Positions 42,640 to 50,388 of a stretch of 64,000 bases of DNA are shown here, piece by piece. Position 1 is the stretch's first letter, and each line of letters begins with the position of its first letter. The stretch lies in the NCBI RefSeq assembly GCF_014333615.1, contig NZ_JACSCY010000018.1, forward strand, positions 1 through 64,000. Direction: 5' to 3'. The notes under the pieces were generated by a model. The model had not been told where the DNA came from and made no database searches. It saw nothing but the letters and a program-made list of their open reading frames with translations. The position numbers were made by a program, and so were the translations under genes. Source of the stretch: Hymenobacter citatus. Its GTDB lineage: Bacteria > Bacteroidota > Bacteroidia > Cytophagales > Hymenobacteraceae.

Positions 42640-42767
42640 TCCGGTCCGACGCCGGTAGCGTCCGGCCGGTATCGTTGAACAGGCTTCGTGCCGACGCCTA
42701 CCCAAATGGCGCAGATGTCAGCAACGGTACCGGTCGGACAGCTGAGCCGTCGGACCGGGCGGGCGAC
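42640..42767. repeat. Inverted repeat, GGTCCGACGCC family, in the lutA-lutB spacer
   Basis: CTCCGGTCCGACGCCGG near 42639 faces CCGTCGGACCGGGCGGGC ending near 42765. The element begins at the lutA stop codon and takes up most of the 160-bp spacer. Confidence 0.7.
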
Positions 42768-43508
42768 TCACAGAATGGCGCCGTTTAGGATTTCGGCCGC
42801 GTGCATCACTTTGATGGGCAACTTGGCGCGGCGCACAATGCCCTCCAGGTGCATCAGGCACGACATGTCGCCGCCGGTGAGCACGCGGGTGCCGTTGCGG
42901 ACGTGGTCGGCCACGCGGTCTTGGCCCATGCGGGCCGAAATGCCGGCTTCGCTCACGCAGAACGTGCCGCCGAAGCCGCAGCACTCGTCGTTGCGGTCCA
43001 GCTCGGTCAGCTCCAGGCCCTGCATACCGCTGAGCAGCCGCTTCAGCTGCCCGTCGCGCACGGGCGTCATCTCCGATTCGTTGGCCTGGTGCAGGCCGCG
43101 CTGGCCGTGGCAGCTCAGGTGCAGCCCTACCTTATGCGGAAAAGAACCCGGTATTTCGCTGATGCCGAGAATGTTCAGGATAAAATCGAACAGCTCGTAG
43201 GTGTTGGCGCGCACGTGCTGCACGGCCGGCGTCTGCTCGATGATGTCGAAGTGCTTGCGGACGTGGTAGACGCAGCTACCAGCCGGCCCGACCACGTACT
43301 CATACCCATCAAACGTATCCACAAAGTTGTAGTACACCGGAATGGCGTCCTGCTCGCAGCCGCTATTGGCCATGGGCTGGCCGCAGCAGGTCTGTTGCTT
43401 GGGAAAATCGGCCTGCACGCCCAGTTTTTCCAGCAATTGTAGGGTGGCAATGCCTACCTGCGGATAAAACTGATCGACGTAACAGGGAATAAAAAGGGCT
43501 ACTTTCAT
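42768..43508 (-). CDS. lutA: Lactate utilisation protein LutA (LldE)
   Basis: CCG-domain subunit of LutABC, 246 residues. Both cysteine-rich motifs are visible (QQTCCGQPMANSG and NDECCGFGGTFCVSE), with LSCHGQRGL between, as in heterodisulfide reductase-like subunits. It works with LutB and LutC in oxidation of L-lactate. It starts 121 bp after the rhamnulokinase stop, across a type-I hairpin. Confidence 0.95.
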   Translation of the reverse strand: MKVALFIPCYVDQFYPQVGIATLQLLEKLGVQADFPKQQTCCGQPMANSGCEQDAIPVYYNFVDTFDGYEYVVGPAGSCVYHVRKHFDIIEQTPAVQHVRANTYELFDFILNILGISEIPGSFPHKVGLHLSCHGQRGLHQANESEMTPVRDGQLKRLLSGMQGLELTELDRNDECCGFGGTFCVSEAGISARMGQDRVADHVRNGTRVLTGGDMSCLMHLEGIVRRAKLPIKVMHAAEILNGAIL

Positions 43509-43522
43509 GAGTTACTCTGAAC

Positions 43523-43613
43523 GTCATGCTGAGCTTGCCGAAGCATCTCGCGTGCTGACGATAGATTATGTCCAACGTCAGCACGCGAGATGCTTCGGCA
43601 AGCTCAGCATGAC
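43523..43613. repeat. Type-I inverted repeat in the rhaB-lutA spacer
   Basis: Perfect 38-bp arms, from GTCATGCTGAGCTTGCCGAA (43523) to TTCGGCAAGCTCAGCATGAC (43613), enclose 15 nt. It lies within the apparent rha-lut operon. Confidence 0.88.
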
Positions 43614-43629
43614 AACGAATCTATGCTGT

Positions 43630-44958
43630 TCAGCTGAACAACAGCTGCGTTTTCTTCCAGGCTTCGCCCTGTTCCAAATGAATGAGGGCGCCCAGGGCGG
43701 TGGCTTGCGGCACTTCCAGCGTCCGGATTTTGGCATCTGGAAAACTCTGGCCGAGCAGCTGCATGAACAGCGGGTTGCGCGCAAAACCGCCGTCCACGTA
43801 AATCAGTTTCTCGTCTTGCCGCACCAAGTTAATGGATTCGGTGAGGATGGTCATCAGCCCGTGCATGAGATGCTGGTAGGCATCGGCGGCGGTGCTGAAG
43901 CTGCTTAGGTCCCACTCCGCAACCGGCTGGTCGGGGTAAGGACCGGTGCCCTTCATGCACCACGGCCGGAAGCTGGCCGAGGCCGCATCGTAGGGCCGCG
44001 CCACCATCAGCGAGTGGTAGAAATCGGGCTTCACATGGAAATAATCGGCAATGCGCTGCACCTGGAAGTCGTGCTCGCGCCCGAAAAACACGCGCGATGC
44101 TTTGGTCATATCGCCCTTAGGCGAAAGGTAGCTGAGGCAGTCGCGGCGCAGCAGCTCGGGCGTGAGTGGCTCGCGGTTGAAGGGGTTGAGCGTGACAGCC
44201 CACGTGCCCGTAGATATCAGCAGAAACGGCTTCTCATTCTCCTGCATGTAGGGCAGCAGGGCGGCCGAGCTGTCGTGCAGGCCTACCCCTACCAGGATGC
44301 CATCTACCACCGAGGCAATGGAGTCGCGGGTGAGGGGCGCCAGCTTGTCGTCGATGCCCTCGCGGTACACCCAATCGTGGTAGCGCCCCAGCTTGAAATC
44401 CCACAGGCCCGTATGGCAGCCCACGGAAGTATAGTCGCTAAAGGCCTCGCCAGTAATGAGGTAGGAGAGATATTGTGGCAAATGCAGGGACGTGCGGATG
44501 CGGCTAAATTGCTCGGGCTGCGTGTGCTTCAGCCAGTAGAGCTGCATGCCCGAGTTCAGCATGCCCATCTGCGGCGAGCAGGTTTCGGTGGCAAACTCGG
44601 TAGGGAGTTGCTCCAGTTCAGCGTAGAAGGCCTCCTGCACCGGGGCGGGTAGGGGCTTGAGGTAGTTGTAGAGCGGCAACACCGGCTGCCCATTGGCGCC
44701 CAGGTGCACAAAGCTGGCCCCGTAGGAGGTGAAGTTCACGCCCTTCAGGTTGTAGTGCGTGTTCTGGCGCAGGGCCTGCCAGCGGTCCAGCACCCACTGC
44801 GAGAGGCGGCTCAGGGTTTCGCAGGCAAAACCGTCTTCATCCACGGTTTCCAGGCACACTTGCTGGTGCTCGTCGATGATCTGGCGCGCCTCATCAAACA
44901 GGATAACTTTCTTGTTGGTCTTGCCAACGTCGAACACGGCGTAAATTGGTTTTTTCAT
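43630..44958 (-). CDS. rhaB: Rhamnulokinase-like FGGY sugar kinase
   Basis: Phosphorylates L-rhamnulose with ATP, 442 residues. FGGY-family blocks: AVFDVGKTNKKVILFD (phosphate 1), a middle region YTSVGCHTGLWDF, LISTGTWAVTLNPF (phosphate 2) and YVDGGFARNPLFMQLLG (adenosine). It follows rhaI by 2 bp, which fixes its role more firmly than sequence alone; other FGGY kinases act on fuculose or xylulose. Confidence 0.9.
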   Translation of the reverse strand: MKKPIYAVFDVGKTNKKVILFDEARQIIDEHQQVCLETVDEDGFACETLSRLSQWVLDRWQALRQNTHYNLKGVNFTSYGASFVHLGANGQPVLPLYNYLKPLPAPVQEAFYAELEQLPTEFATETCSPQMGMLNSGMQLYWLKHTQPEQFSRIRTSLHLPQYLSYLITGEAFSDYTSVGCHTGLWDFKLGRYHDWVYREGIDDKLAPLTRDSIASVVDGILVGVGLHDSSAALLPYMQENEKPFLLISTGTWAVTLNPFNREPLTPELLRRDCLSYLSPKGDMTKASRVFFGREHDFQVQRIADYFHVKPDFYHSLMVARPYDAASASFRPWCMKGTGPYPDQPVAEWDLSSFSTAADAYQHLMHGLMTILTESINLVRQDEKLIYVDGGFARNPLFMQLLGQSFPDAKIRTLEVPQATALGALIHLEQGEAWKKTQLLFS

Positions 44959-44960
44959 GC

Positions 44961-46241
44961 TTACAGGCCGGTCGAGAGGCTGAGTTTGCCGCGTTGCTGA
45001 ATGAGCTGCTCGCGCACCTGCGCGGCGCGGTAAGCCGCCACCGGGCTGAGGACGCCGCCGCTCTGGCGGTAGGCCTCCTGCACCAGGGGGCGCACGTCGG
45101 TCAGGAAAGCGTCGCGCAGGATTTCCTCGGCCCGCACCACGTCGTTGGTTTCCTGCGCTTCCTGCAAGGCGGCGCGGTCTACCAGCAGGGCTTTGGCGTA
45201 GGCGCCCAGGATGCTTTCTACCGATTGCAAGAGGTCTTCGAGCGGGTCTTTGGTGTTGTGGCTGGCATCAATCATGTAGGCCACGGCCGGGTTGGTCACG
45301 GCCTCGTCCTGGGCACCGTCTACCAGCTCATTGAAAATCAGGAAGAGCTGATAGGGCTTGATGCTGCCCGTGGTCAGGTCGTCGTCGCCGTACATGGAGC
45401 CGTTGAAGTGGAAGCCTCCCAGGCGGCCGAAGTGCAACAAGCGCCCCACAATCTGCTCGATATTGGTATTGGGCAAGTGGTGGCCCAGGTCTACGAGCAC
45501 CTGCGCCTGCTTGCCCAAATACTGACATAGCGAGTACGACGTGCCCCAATCGGGAATCACCATGGAGTAGAAGTGCGGCTCGTAGGGCTTGTACTCAATC
45601 AGCAGGGTCATGTCGGAGGGCATGGCCTCGTAGATGCTGGCCAGCGACTCGGCCGTGCGCTGGTAGGCGCGGCGCAGGTGCTGCTGACCGGGAAAGTTGG
45701 AGCCATCGGCCAGCCACACAGTGTGCACCTTGGCGCCCAGCTGCTGGCCGTACTCCACGCACGCAATGTTGTGGTCGATAGCCTGCTGGCGCACAGCGGC
45801 TTCGGTGCTGCTCAGGGAGCCGAATTTGTAGGAGTGGGGCTGCTCTTTTTGGTCCTGAAACGTGTTCGAGTTCATCGAATCAATCGTCAGGCCTACCTCT
45901 TGCAGCTGCTGCTGCACGGCGGGCACGTCCTGCGGAATATCCCACGGAATGTGCAGCGAAATGGAGTTAGACGAGCCGTTAAGCTGATTTAGCAGCGCTA
46001 CGTCGGCAATTTTTTCTTCCAGGCTGCGCGGCTCGCCGCCCCGCGGGTAGCGCCCGAAGCGCGTGCCGCCCGTGCCCAAAGCCCAGCTCGGAATAGCCAC
46101 CTGAAAATCAACCAGTTTCTGCACTACCCCCGCCACGTCGGTACCCCGGCGGTTCAGGAGGTCGGTGAGGTACTGGTAGCGAAACTCGTGGTCGGAAAGG
46201 TGCGACCGGTTGAAGTCGTGGAGTTGTTGGTCGGAAAGCAT
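44961..46241 (-). CDS. rhaI: L-rhamnose isomerase, RhaI type
   Basis: Isomerises L-rhamnose to L-rhamnulose. The 426-residue TIM-barrel belongs to the Pseudomonas stutzeri-type (RhaI) rather than the E. coli RhaA type. Metal ligands are visible in LLIEYKPYEPHF (Glu), VLVDLGHHLP (Asp), GGFHFNGSMYGDDDL (His, Asp). The ATG at 46241 gives the normal start MLSDQQLHDFNRSHL. First gene of the leftward rha-lut operon, about 90 bp downstream of promoter site E. Confidence 0.94.
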   Translation of the reverse strand: MLSDQQLHDFNRSHLSDHEFRYQYLTDLLNRRGTDVAGVVQKLVDFQVAIPSWALGTGGTRFGRYPRGGEPRSLEEKIADVALLNQLNGSSNSISLHIPWDIPQDVPAVQQQLQEVGLTIDSMNSNTFQDQKEQPHSYKFGSLSSTEAAVRQQAIDHNIACVEYGQQLGAKVHTVWLADGSNFPGQQHLRRAYQRTAESLASIYEAMPSDMTLLIEYKPYEPHFYSMVIPDWGTSYSLCQYLGKQAQVLVDLGHHLPNTNIEQIVGRLLHFGRLGGFHFNGSMYGDDDLTTGSIKPYQLFLIFNELVDGAQDEAVTNPAVAYMIDASHNTKDPLEDLLQSVESILGAYAKALLVDRAALQEAQETNDVVRAEEILRDAFLTDVRPLVQEAYRQSGGVLSPVAAYRAAQVREQLIQQRGKLSLSTGL

Positions 46242-46330
46242 AGCGGCGTCTGGGGCAGGGTGGGGTAGGGGGCTTGACAGCCTTCTGGCAGTGGCACGCA
46301 CCTAATGGTGAGACATAGTTTTTTAGAGAA

Positions 46331-46375
46331 GCAACTTACCTTTTCTACCGCCGCAAACTGTTCTGAACTCTCCTG
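46331..46375 (-). promoter_or_regulatory. Rhamnose-locus promoter (site E, rhaI operon)
   Basis: On the minus strand CAGGAG (46375-46370) and CAGAAC (46365-46360) repeat with a 10-bp period. TTTG (46357-46354), 15 nt and TAAGTTGC (46338-46331) follow, then the rhaI ATG at 46241. The phase is identical to sites A to D. Confidence 0.7.
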
Positions 46376-46456
46376 TATGGGCAGGATTAAATGGCCTGTT
46401 ATCGCTTCATTACGTTTCGAAAAAAACGCCTGTCAGTTGCGCAGCCGAAGTATTAT

Positions 46457-46520
46457 GCAGTATACCCGAACGAGTATACTGCGTGGTAGATTGACCGTTT
46501 TTATACCCGTTTGGGTATAA
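46457..46520. promoter_or_regulatory. Two palindromes upstream of the rhaI promoter, candidate regulator operators
   Basis: GCAGTATAC-8 nt-GTATACTGC (46457-46482) and TTATACCC-GTTT-GGGTATAA (46501-46520) are perfect inverted repeats 80-150 bp upstream of promoter site E. Both contain TATACCCG. Symmetric sites of this kind fit a dimeric regulator such as the GntR-type protein encoded next door. The 480-bp gap also contains promoter site E and the repeat at 46574. Confidence 0.55.
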
Positions 46521-46573
46521 CTAAAGACGGCTACCGGCTGCTTAAAAGCTGTGTTTAAGTTATATCGGTGAGC

Positions 46574-46678
46574 CGTTGGAACGATGTAGAGACGCATGCT
46601 TGCGTCTCGTCGTTGAACGATGCGGCCGACAGATGTTCAACGACGAGACGCAAGTATGCGTCTCTACATCGTTCCAAC
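46574..46678. repeat. Inverted repeat, GTAGAGACGCA family (copy 4)
   Basis: Arms of 44 bp with one mismatch, from GTTGGAACGATGTAGAGACG (46574) to CGTCTCTACATCGTTCCAAC (46678), enclose 17 nt. It lies just past the stop of the GntR-type regulator. Confidence 0.9.
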
Positions 46679-46721
46679 TAACTTAAATAGCCTCAGCAGC
46701 CTTATCTGAGTATCATAGAGG

Positions 46722-47765
46722 TTACAGCGACCCGCGCCGAATCGTATAAAACGGATTCTTCACCTTCACGCGCTGCTTGTCTAGCAGCAGCTCGGCGGCG
46801 GTGCGGCCCATGGCCTCAAAGTCGGTGGTGATGACGGTGATGCCCAACAGCTCCTTCAGGGTGCTGGAATTGAACGACAGAATCCCGATTTCGCGGCCCA
46901 GCAGGTAGTGCGTCTGCCGTACTTTCTTGATCAGCTCGGCCAGGTCGGTGGTTTCCACTACCACGTAAGCCGTGCCGGGCTCCATCACCTCCGGAATGGC
47001 GCTTTCCTTCACCGCAAACTCCTTTTTGTAGTTGATGCAGAAGCTGCGGAAGCCCCAGGCAATTTCCATGGGGTAGTTGTTGCCCACGCTGGGTAGGATG
47101 AGCACCAGGCGCTGATACTTTTCCAGCAGGTCGTTGGTGCCCTCCAGAGCGGTGAAGATGTCCTTGTCGAAATCCTGGTACACCGTCAGCGGTTGGTGCT
47201 TCAGCTCGGGCATTTCCTTGTCCAACAGTACCAGCTCCTCGGGCGGAATGGCGTTCAGAATGCTCTTGTAGTCGGCCTTGCCCAGATCCTGGGTGAAGTG
47301 GGGCATCACTACGTAGTGGTTGTACTTGCCCGCGTTCTTCTCCATGATTTCCTGGAAGATAGAAGCGCTGTAGTGGTGAATCTGCAAATCGACAGTGGCA
47401 TGCTCGCCCAGGGCCTGCAAGAAGGCGTAGTACACGATTTTCTTATAGGAGCTGAGCTTGTTGAGCACCAGCAAAATCTTGAGCTTGTTGTTGTCGGGCG
47501 CCTGCACGTAGTAGCCTTTGCCTTGCACCGAGGTGCAGAAGCCCCGCTCGCGCAACTCGCGGTAGGCTTTTTCCACGGTGTCGCGGGCTAGATAATACTC
47601 AGCGCTTAGCTCGCTGATGCTGGGTAGCTGGTCGCCCTTGTGGAGCTTGCCGCGCTCAATATCGGCAATAACCGACTGCACAATCTGCTTGTATTTCGGC
47701 GTTTTATCAAAGGGCTTAAACTGTAGCTTATACATGCTTTGGGTGGGAGAAAGCAGGGTAGCCAT
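46722..47765 (-). CDS. GntR-type regulator with sugar-binding (LacI-like) sensor domain
   Basis: Transcription factor of 347 residues. The N-terminal winged helix (KYKQIVQSVIADIERGKLHK, then DQLPSISELSAEY and ARDTVEKAYRELRERGF) is GntR-like. The rest resembles periplasmic-binding/LacI sensor folds (KLKILLVLNKLSSYKKIVY, and VITTDFEAMGRTAAELLLD near the end). It starts at 47765 or at the internal ATG 47735 (MYKLQFKPFD). Lying between the rhaI and rhaEW units, it is the likely regulator of L-rhamnose use. Ligand and targets are inferred. Confidence 0.86.
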   Translation of the reverse strand: MATLLSPTQSMYKLQFKPFDKTPKYKQIVQSVIADIERGKLHKGDQLPSISELSAEYYLARDTVEKAYRELRERGFCTSVQGKGYYVQAPDNNKLKILLVLNKLSSYKKIVYYAFLQALGEHATVDLQIHHYSASIFQEIMEKNAGKYNHYVVMPHFTQDLGKADYKSILNAIPPEELVLLDKEMPELKHQPLTVYQDFDKDIFTALEGTNDLLEKYQRLVLILPSVGNNYPMEIAWGFRSFCINYKKEFAVKESAIPEVMEPGTAYVVVETTDLAELIKKVRQTHYLLGREIGILSFNSSTLKELLGITVITTDFEAMGRTAAELLLDKQRVKVKNPFYTIRRGSL

Positions 47766-47925
47766 AAGCAGATGAGCCAGCGGTTTTAGTGGGTAGAAAA
47801 TAGGCCCAATGATTGGATAAAACCAGGGGGCACAGATAGAGCGGAAACAAGGCAGACACTGGCAGACGCATAAGCTACAAGGTTTTCGAAATGATGCGTA
47901 GTGTATTCGCTAATAAAATACTGCA

Positions 47926-47946
47926 AACGTTTTCGGGAACGTTCCC
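47926..47946. promoter_or_regulatory. AACGTT palindromes upstream of the GntR-type gene
   Basis: Two AACGTT words 12 bp apart end in the perfect palindrome GGGAACGTTCCC (47935-47946), about 170 bp upstream of the regulator start. It could be an autoregulatory site. Evidence is symmetry and position only; the rest of this 289-bp gap holds the rhaEW terminator. Confidence 0.35.
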
Positions 47947-47985
47947 ATAAAAACTACGCGCTTATTGGGAGGGAATAGACTGTAT

Positions 47986-48019
47986 AAAAAATAGACCGGA
48001 TTGGCTCGCCAATCCGGTC
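47986..48019 (-). terminator. Intrinsic terminator of rhaEW
   Basis: On the minus strand a perfect 12-bp stem (GACCGGATTGGC / GCCAATCCGGTC) is followed by TATTTTTTA, 36 bp after the rhaEW stop. Confidence 0.9.
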
Positions 48020-48054
48020 ACATGACAAAGAATATAAAATATAAAAATCAAAAG

Positions 48055-50154
48055 TTAGCGCACGAAAGCCATGGCCACGCCGCCATCCACGTTCAGGATG
48101 TTGCCGGTTGATTTGGCCAGTTGGTCGTCCACGAACACCAGCACGGCCTTGGCAATGTCCTCAGCTAGCACTTCTTCGCCCAGCAGCGTGCGCTTTGCGT
48201 AGTGCGCCGGCAGCTCCTCCACCGATACGCCGTAGGCCTTGGCCCGGCCGGCGGCCCAGTCGCCTTCCCAGATTTTGCTGCCGCGCAGCACCGCGTCGGG
48301 GTTTACGGTATTCACGCGGATGCGGTCCGGGCCCAGCTCGGCGGCCAGCAGGCGCGTCATGTGCTGCTGGGCGGCTTTGGCCGTGCCGTAGGCCACGTTG
48401 TTGGGGCCGGCTACCAGGCCGTTTTTGCTGGCAATGTTCACGATGCTGCCGCCCAGCTTCTGCTGGCGCAGAATCTCCACGGCGGCCTGGCTGACCAAAA
48501 ACTGTCCTTTCACCAGCACGTCGTTCAGAATGTCCCAGTCGGCCTGGGTGGTGTCGGCCAGGGGCTTGCTGATGCTCAGGCCGGCGCAGTTCACCACAAT
48601 GTCTACCCCACCAAACTGCAACACGCTCTGCCGCAGCGACTCGGCTATGGTCTCGGCATCGGTCACGTTGATGGCGGCGGTGAGGGCGTTGTCTTTGCCG
48701 TAGCGCTTGCGCAGCTCGGTTTGGGTTTCTTCCAGTCGGTCGCGGTCTACGGCTACCACGCAGGCGCCGTTTTGCAGCAGCACTTCGCAGATGGCCTTGC
48801 CAATGCCGCCGGTACCGCCCGTTACGTAGGCCACCTGCCCAGAGAGCGACTTGGGCTTGGGCATGCGTTGGAGCTTGGCTTCTTCCAAGAGCCAGTACTC
48901 AATATCAAACGCCTCTTGCTCAGGTAGGCCCTGGTATTCGCTCACGGCCTCAGCGCCCTTCATCACGTTGATGGCGTTGGTGTAGAACTCGGCGGCCACG
49001 CGGGCGGTCTGCTTGTCTTTGGCAAAGCTAAACATGCCCACACCGGGCAGCAAAATCACTACCGGGTTGGGGTCGCGCAGGGCGGGGGAGTTGTCGTGCT
49101 TGCTGCGCTCGTAGTAGGCGGTGTAGTCCTGGCGGTAGGCGTCGAACTCCTTTTCTAGGTAGGCCTGCACATCGTCCTGGCCTACCTGCTCGGGGTCGAG
49201 TACCAGGGGGCGGATTTTGGTGCGCAGGAAGTGGTCGGGGCAGGAGGTGCCCAGGCGAGCCAGGCGCGGCAGGTCGTGGGAGTTCACGAATTCCAGCACG
49301 CGGGCGTCGTCGGTGAAGTGGCCCAGCATGCGGCGCTGCTGCGAGGCCAGGCCGCGCAGGGTAGGCATGAGCTTGGCGGCCTGGGCGCGGCGCTCCTCGG
49401 GCGAGAGGCTTTCGCGCTGAGCACCGCCAAACACGGGGCGCTTCTTACCGTAGTTGGCTTCGAGGTAGGTAGCGGCCTGCTCAATCACTTCCAGCGTGTT
49501 GAGGTAGGAAGCATACGACGTATCGCCCCACGTAAACAGGCCGTGGCCGCCCAGAATCACGCCGCGCACGCCGGGATTGTCCTGCACCACTTTTTCCAAC
49601 TGCAAGCCCAGATCGAAGCCCGGCCGCTGCCAGGGCAGCCAGGCCATCGTGTCGCCCCAGATTTCCTTCATAATCTGCTCGCCGTCTTTGCTGGCGGCAA
49701 TGGCAATGAGGGCATCGGGGTGGAGGTGGTCGATGTGCTTGAAGGGTAGGAGGCCGTGCAGGGGCGTGTCGATGCTGGGCGCGGCGCACTTGGGGTCGAA
49801 CAGGCAGTGGTTGAACAGGGCCACCATCTCGTCTTCAAACGCCAGGCCGCGGTAGCGGTGCTTGAGCTGGTGCAGCTTCTCTACGTAGAGGTTGGCGCAG
49901 CCGGCTTTGGTGAGCGTGCCAATGTCGCCGCCCGAGCCCTTCACCCACATCACCTCCACGGGCTGGCCGGTCACGGGGTCGGTTTCGGTGATTTTGCAGC
50001 TGGTATTGCCGCCGGCGTAGTTGGTCAGGCGCAGGTCGGCGCCGAGCAGGTTGCTGCGGTAGATGAAAAGCGCTACTTCGTCGCCGGCAAGCTCCAGCGC
50101 CTTCGCTTCGTCCCACAAGTAGCTGACGTGCTGAAAGGTTAACGTTTTTTCCAT
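48055..50154 (-). CDS. rhaEW: Bifunctional rhamnulose-1-phosphate aldolase / lactaldehyde dehydrogenase
   Basis: A fused enzyme of 699 residues that should split rhamnulose 1-phosphate into DHAP and L-lactaldehyde and oxidise the aldehyde to L-lactate. The N-terminal class II aldolase domain (about 1-430) shows YAGGNTSCKI, WVKGSGGDIGTL, metal-site His in FKHIDHLHPDAL and LGGHGLFTWGDT. The C-terminal SDR domain (about 432-699) shows AYVTGGTGGIGKAI, NCAGLSISK and AYGTAKAAQQHM. The fusion is known from comparative work on bacterial rhamnose catabolism. It is driven by promoter site B, divergent from rhaT, and has its own terminator. Confidence 0.93.
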   Translation of the reverse strand: MEKTLTFQHVSYLWDEAKALELAGDEVALFIYRSNLLGADLRLTNYAGGNTSCKITETDPVTGQPVEVMWVKGSGGDIGTLTKAGCANLYVEKLHQLKHRYRGLAFEDEMVALFNHCLFDPKCAAPSIDTPLHGLLPFKHIDHLHPDALIAIAASKDGEQIMKEIWGDTMAWLPWQRPGFDLGLQLEKVVQDNPGVRGVILGGHGLFTWGDTSYASYLNTLEVIEQAATYLEANYGKKRPVFGGAQRESLSPEERRAQAAKLMPTLRGLASQQRRMLGHFTDDARVLEFVNSHDLPRLARLGTSCPDHFLRTKIRPLVLDPEQVGQDDVQAYLEKEFDAYRQDYTAYYERSKHDNSPALRDPNPVVILLPGVGMFSFAKDKQTARVAAEFYTNAINVMKGAEAVSEYQGLPEQEAFDIEYWLLEEAKLQRMPKPKSLSGQVAYVTGGTGGIGKAICEVLLQNGACVVAVDRDRLEETQTELRKRYGKDNALTAAINVTDAETIAESLRQSVLQFGGVDIVVNCAGLSISKPLADTTQADWDILNDVLVKGQFLVSQAAVEILRQQKLGGSIVNIASKNGLVAGPNNVAYGTAKAAQQHMTRLLAAELGPDRIRVNTVNPDAVLRGSKIWEGDWAAGRAKAYGVSVEELPAHYAKRTLLGEEVLAEDIAKAVLVFVDDQLAKSTGNILNVDGGVAMAFVR

Positions 50155-50204
50155 AAGTTGAAACGGCCGGCGGATACCGGAGTCTGGTTGGGGTAATACA
50201 CCAA

Positions 50205-50249
50205 CAAAAGAAAGCTACTTACCCGGCGCCAACCTCCTGCACTCTCCTG
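50205..50249 (-). promoter_or_regulatory. Rhamnose-locus promoter (site B, rhaEW)
   Basis: On the minus strand CAGGAG at 50249-50244 and at 50239-50234 repeats with a 10-bp period. The TTTG position is degenerate (TGGC at 50231-50228), then 15 nt and TTCTTTTG (50212-50205), one base off TAnnTTTG. The rhaEW ATG is 50 bp further. Confidence 0.6.
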
Positions 50250-50313
50250 CCTTCCCGAAAATTAACCGGCCCGTAACGCAACAACCACGGCTGCCCGGCA
50301 GGGTAGGGGTGGG

Positions 50314-50358
50314 TCAGGAGAGCACAGGAGGGTTTGGCGGTAGGATAACAGCAGCTTT
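50314..50358 (+). promoter_or_regulatory. Rhamnose-locus promoter (site C, rhaT)
   Basis: CAGGAG at 50314 and 50324 (10-bp period) is followed by TTTG (50332-50335), 15 nt and CAGCTTTG (50351-50358). The rhaT ATG is at 50389. With site B it forms a divergent pair in the 234-bp rhaEW-rhaT gap. Confidence 0.7.
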
Positions 50359-50388
50359 GACGATACCCACCAACCTTCGATCTAGTAT

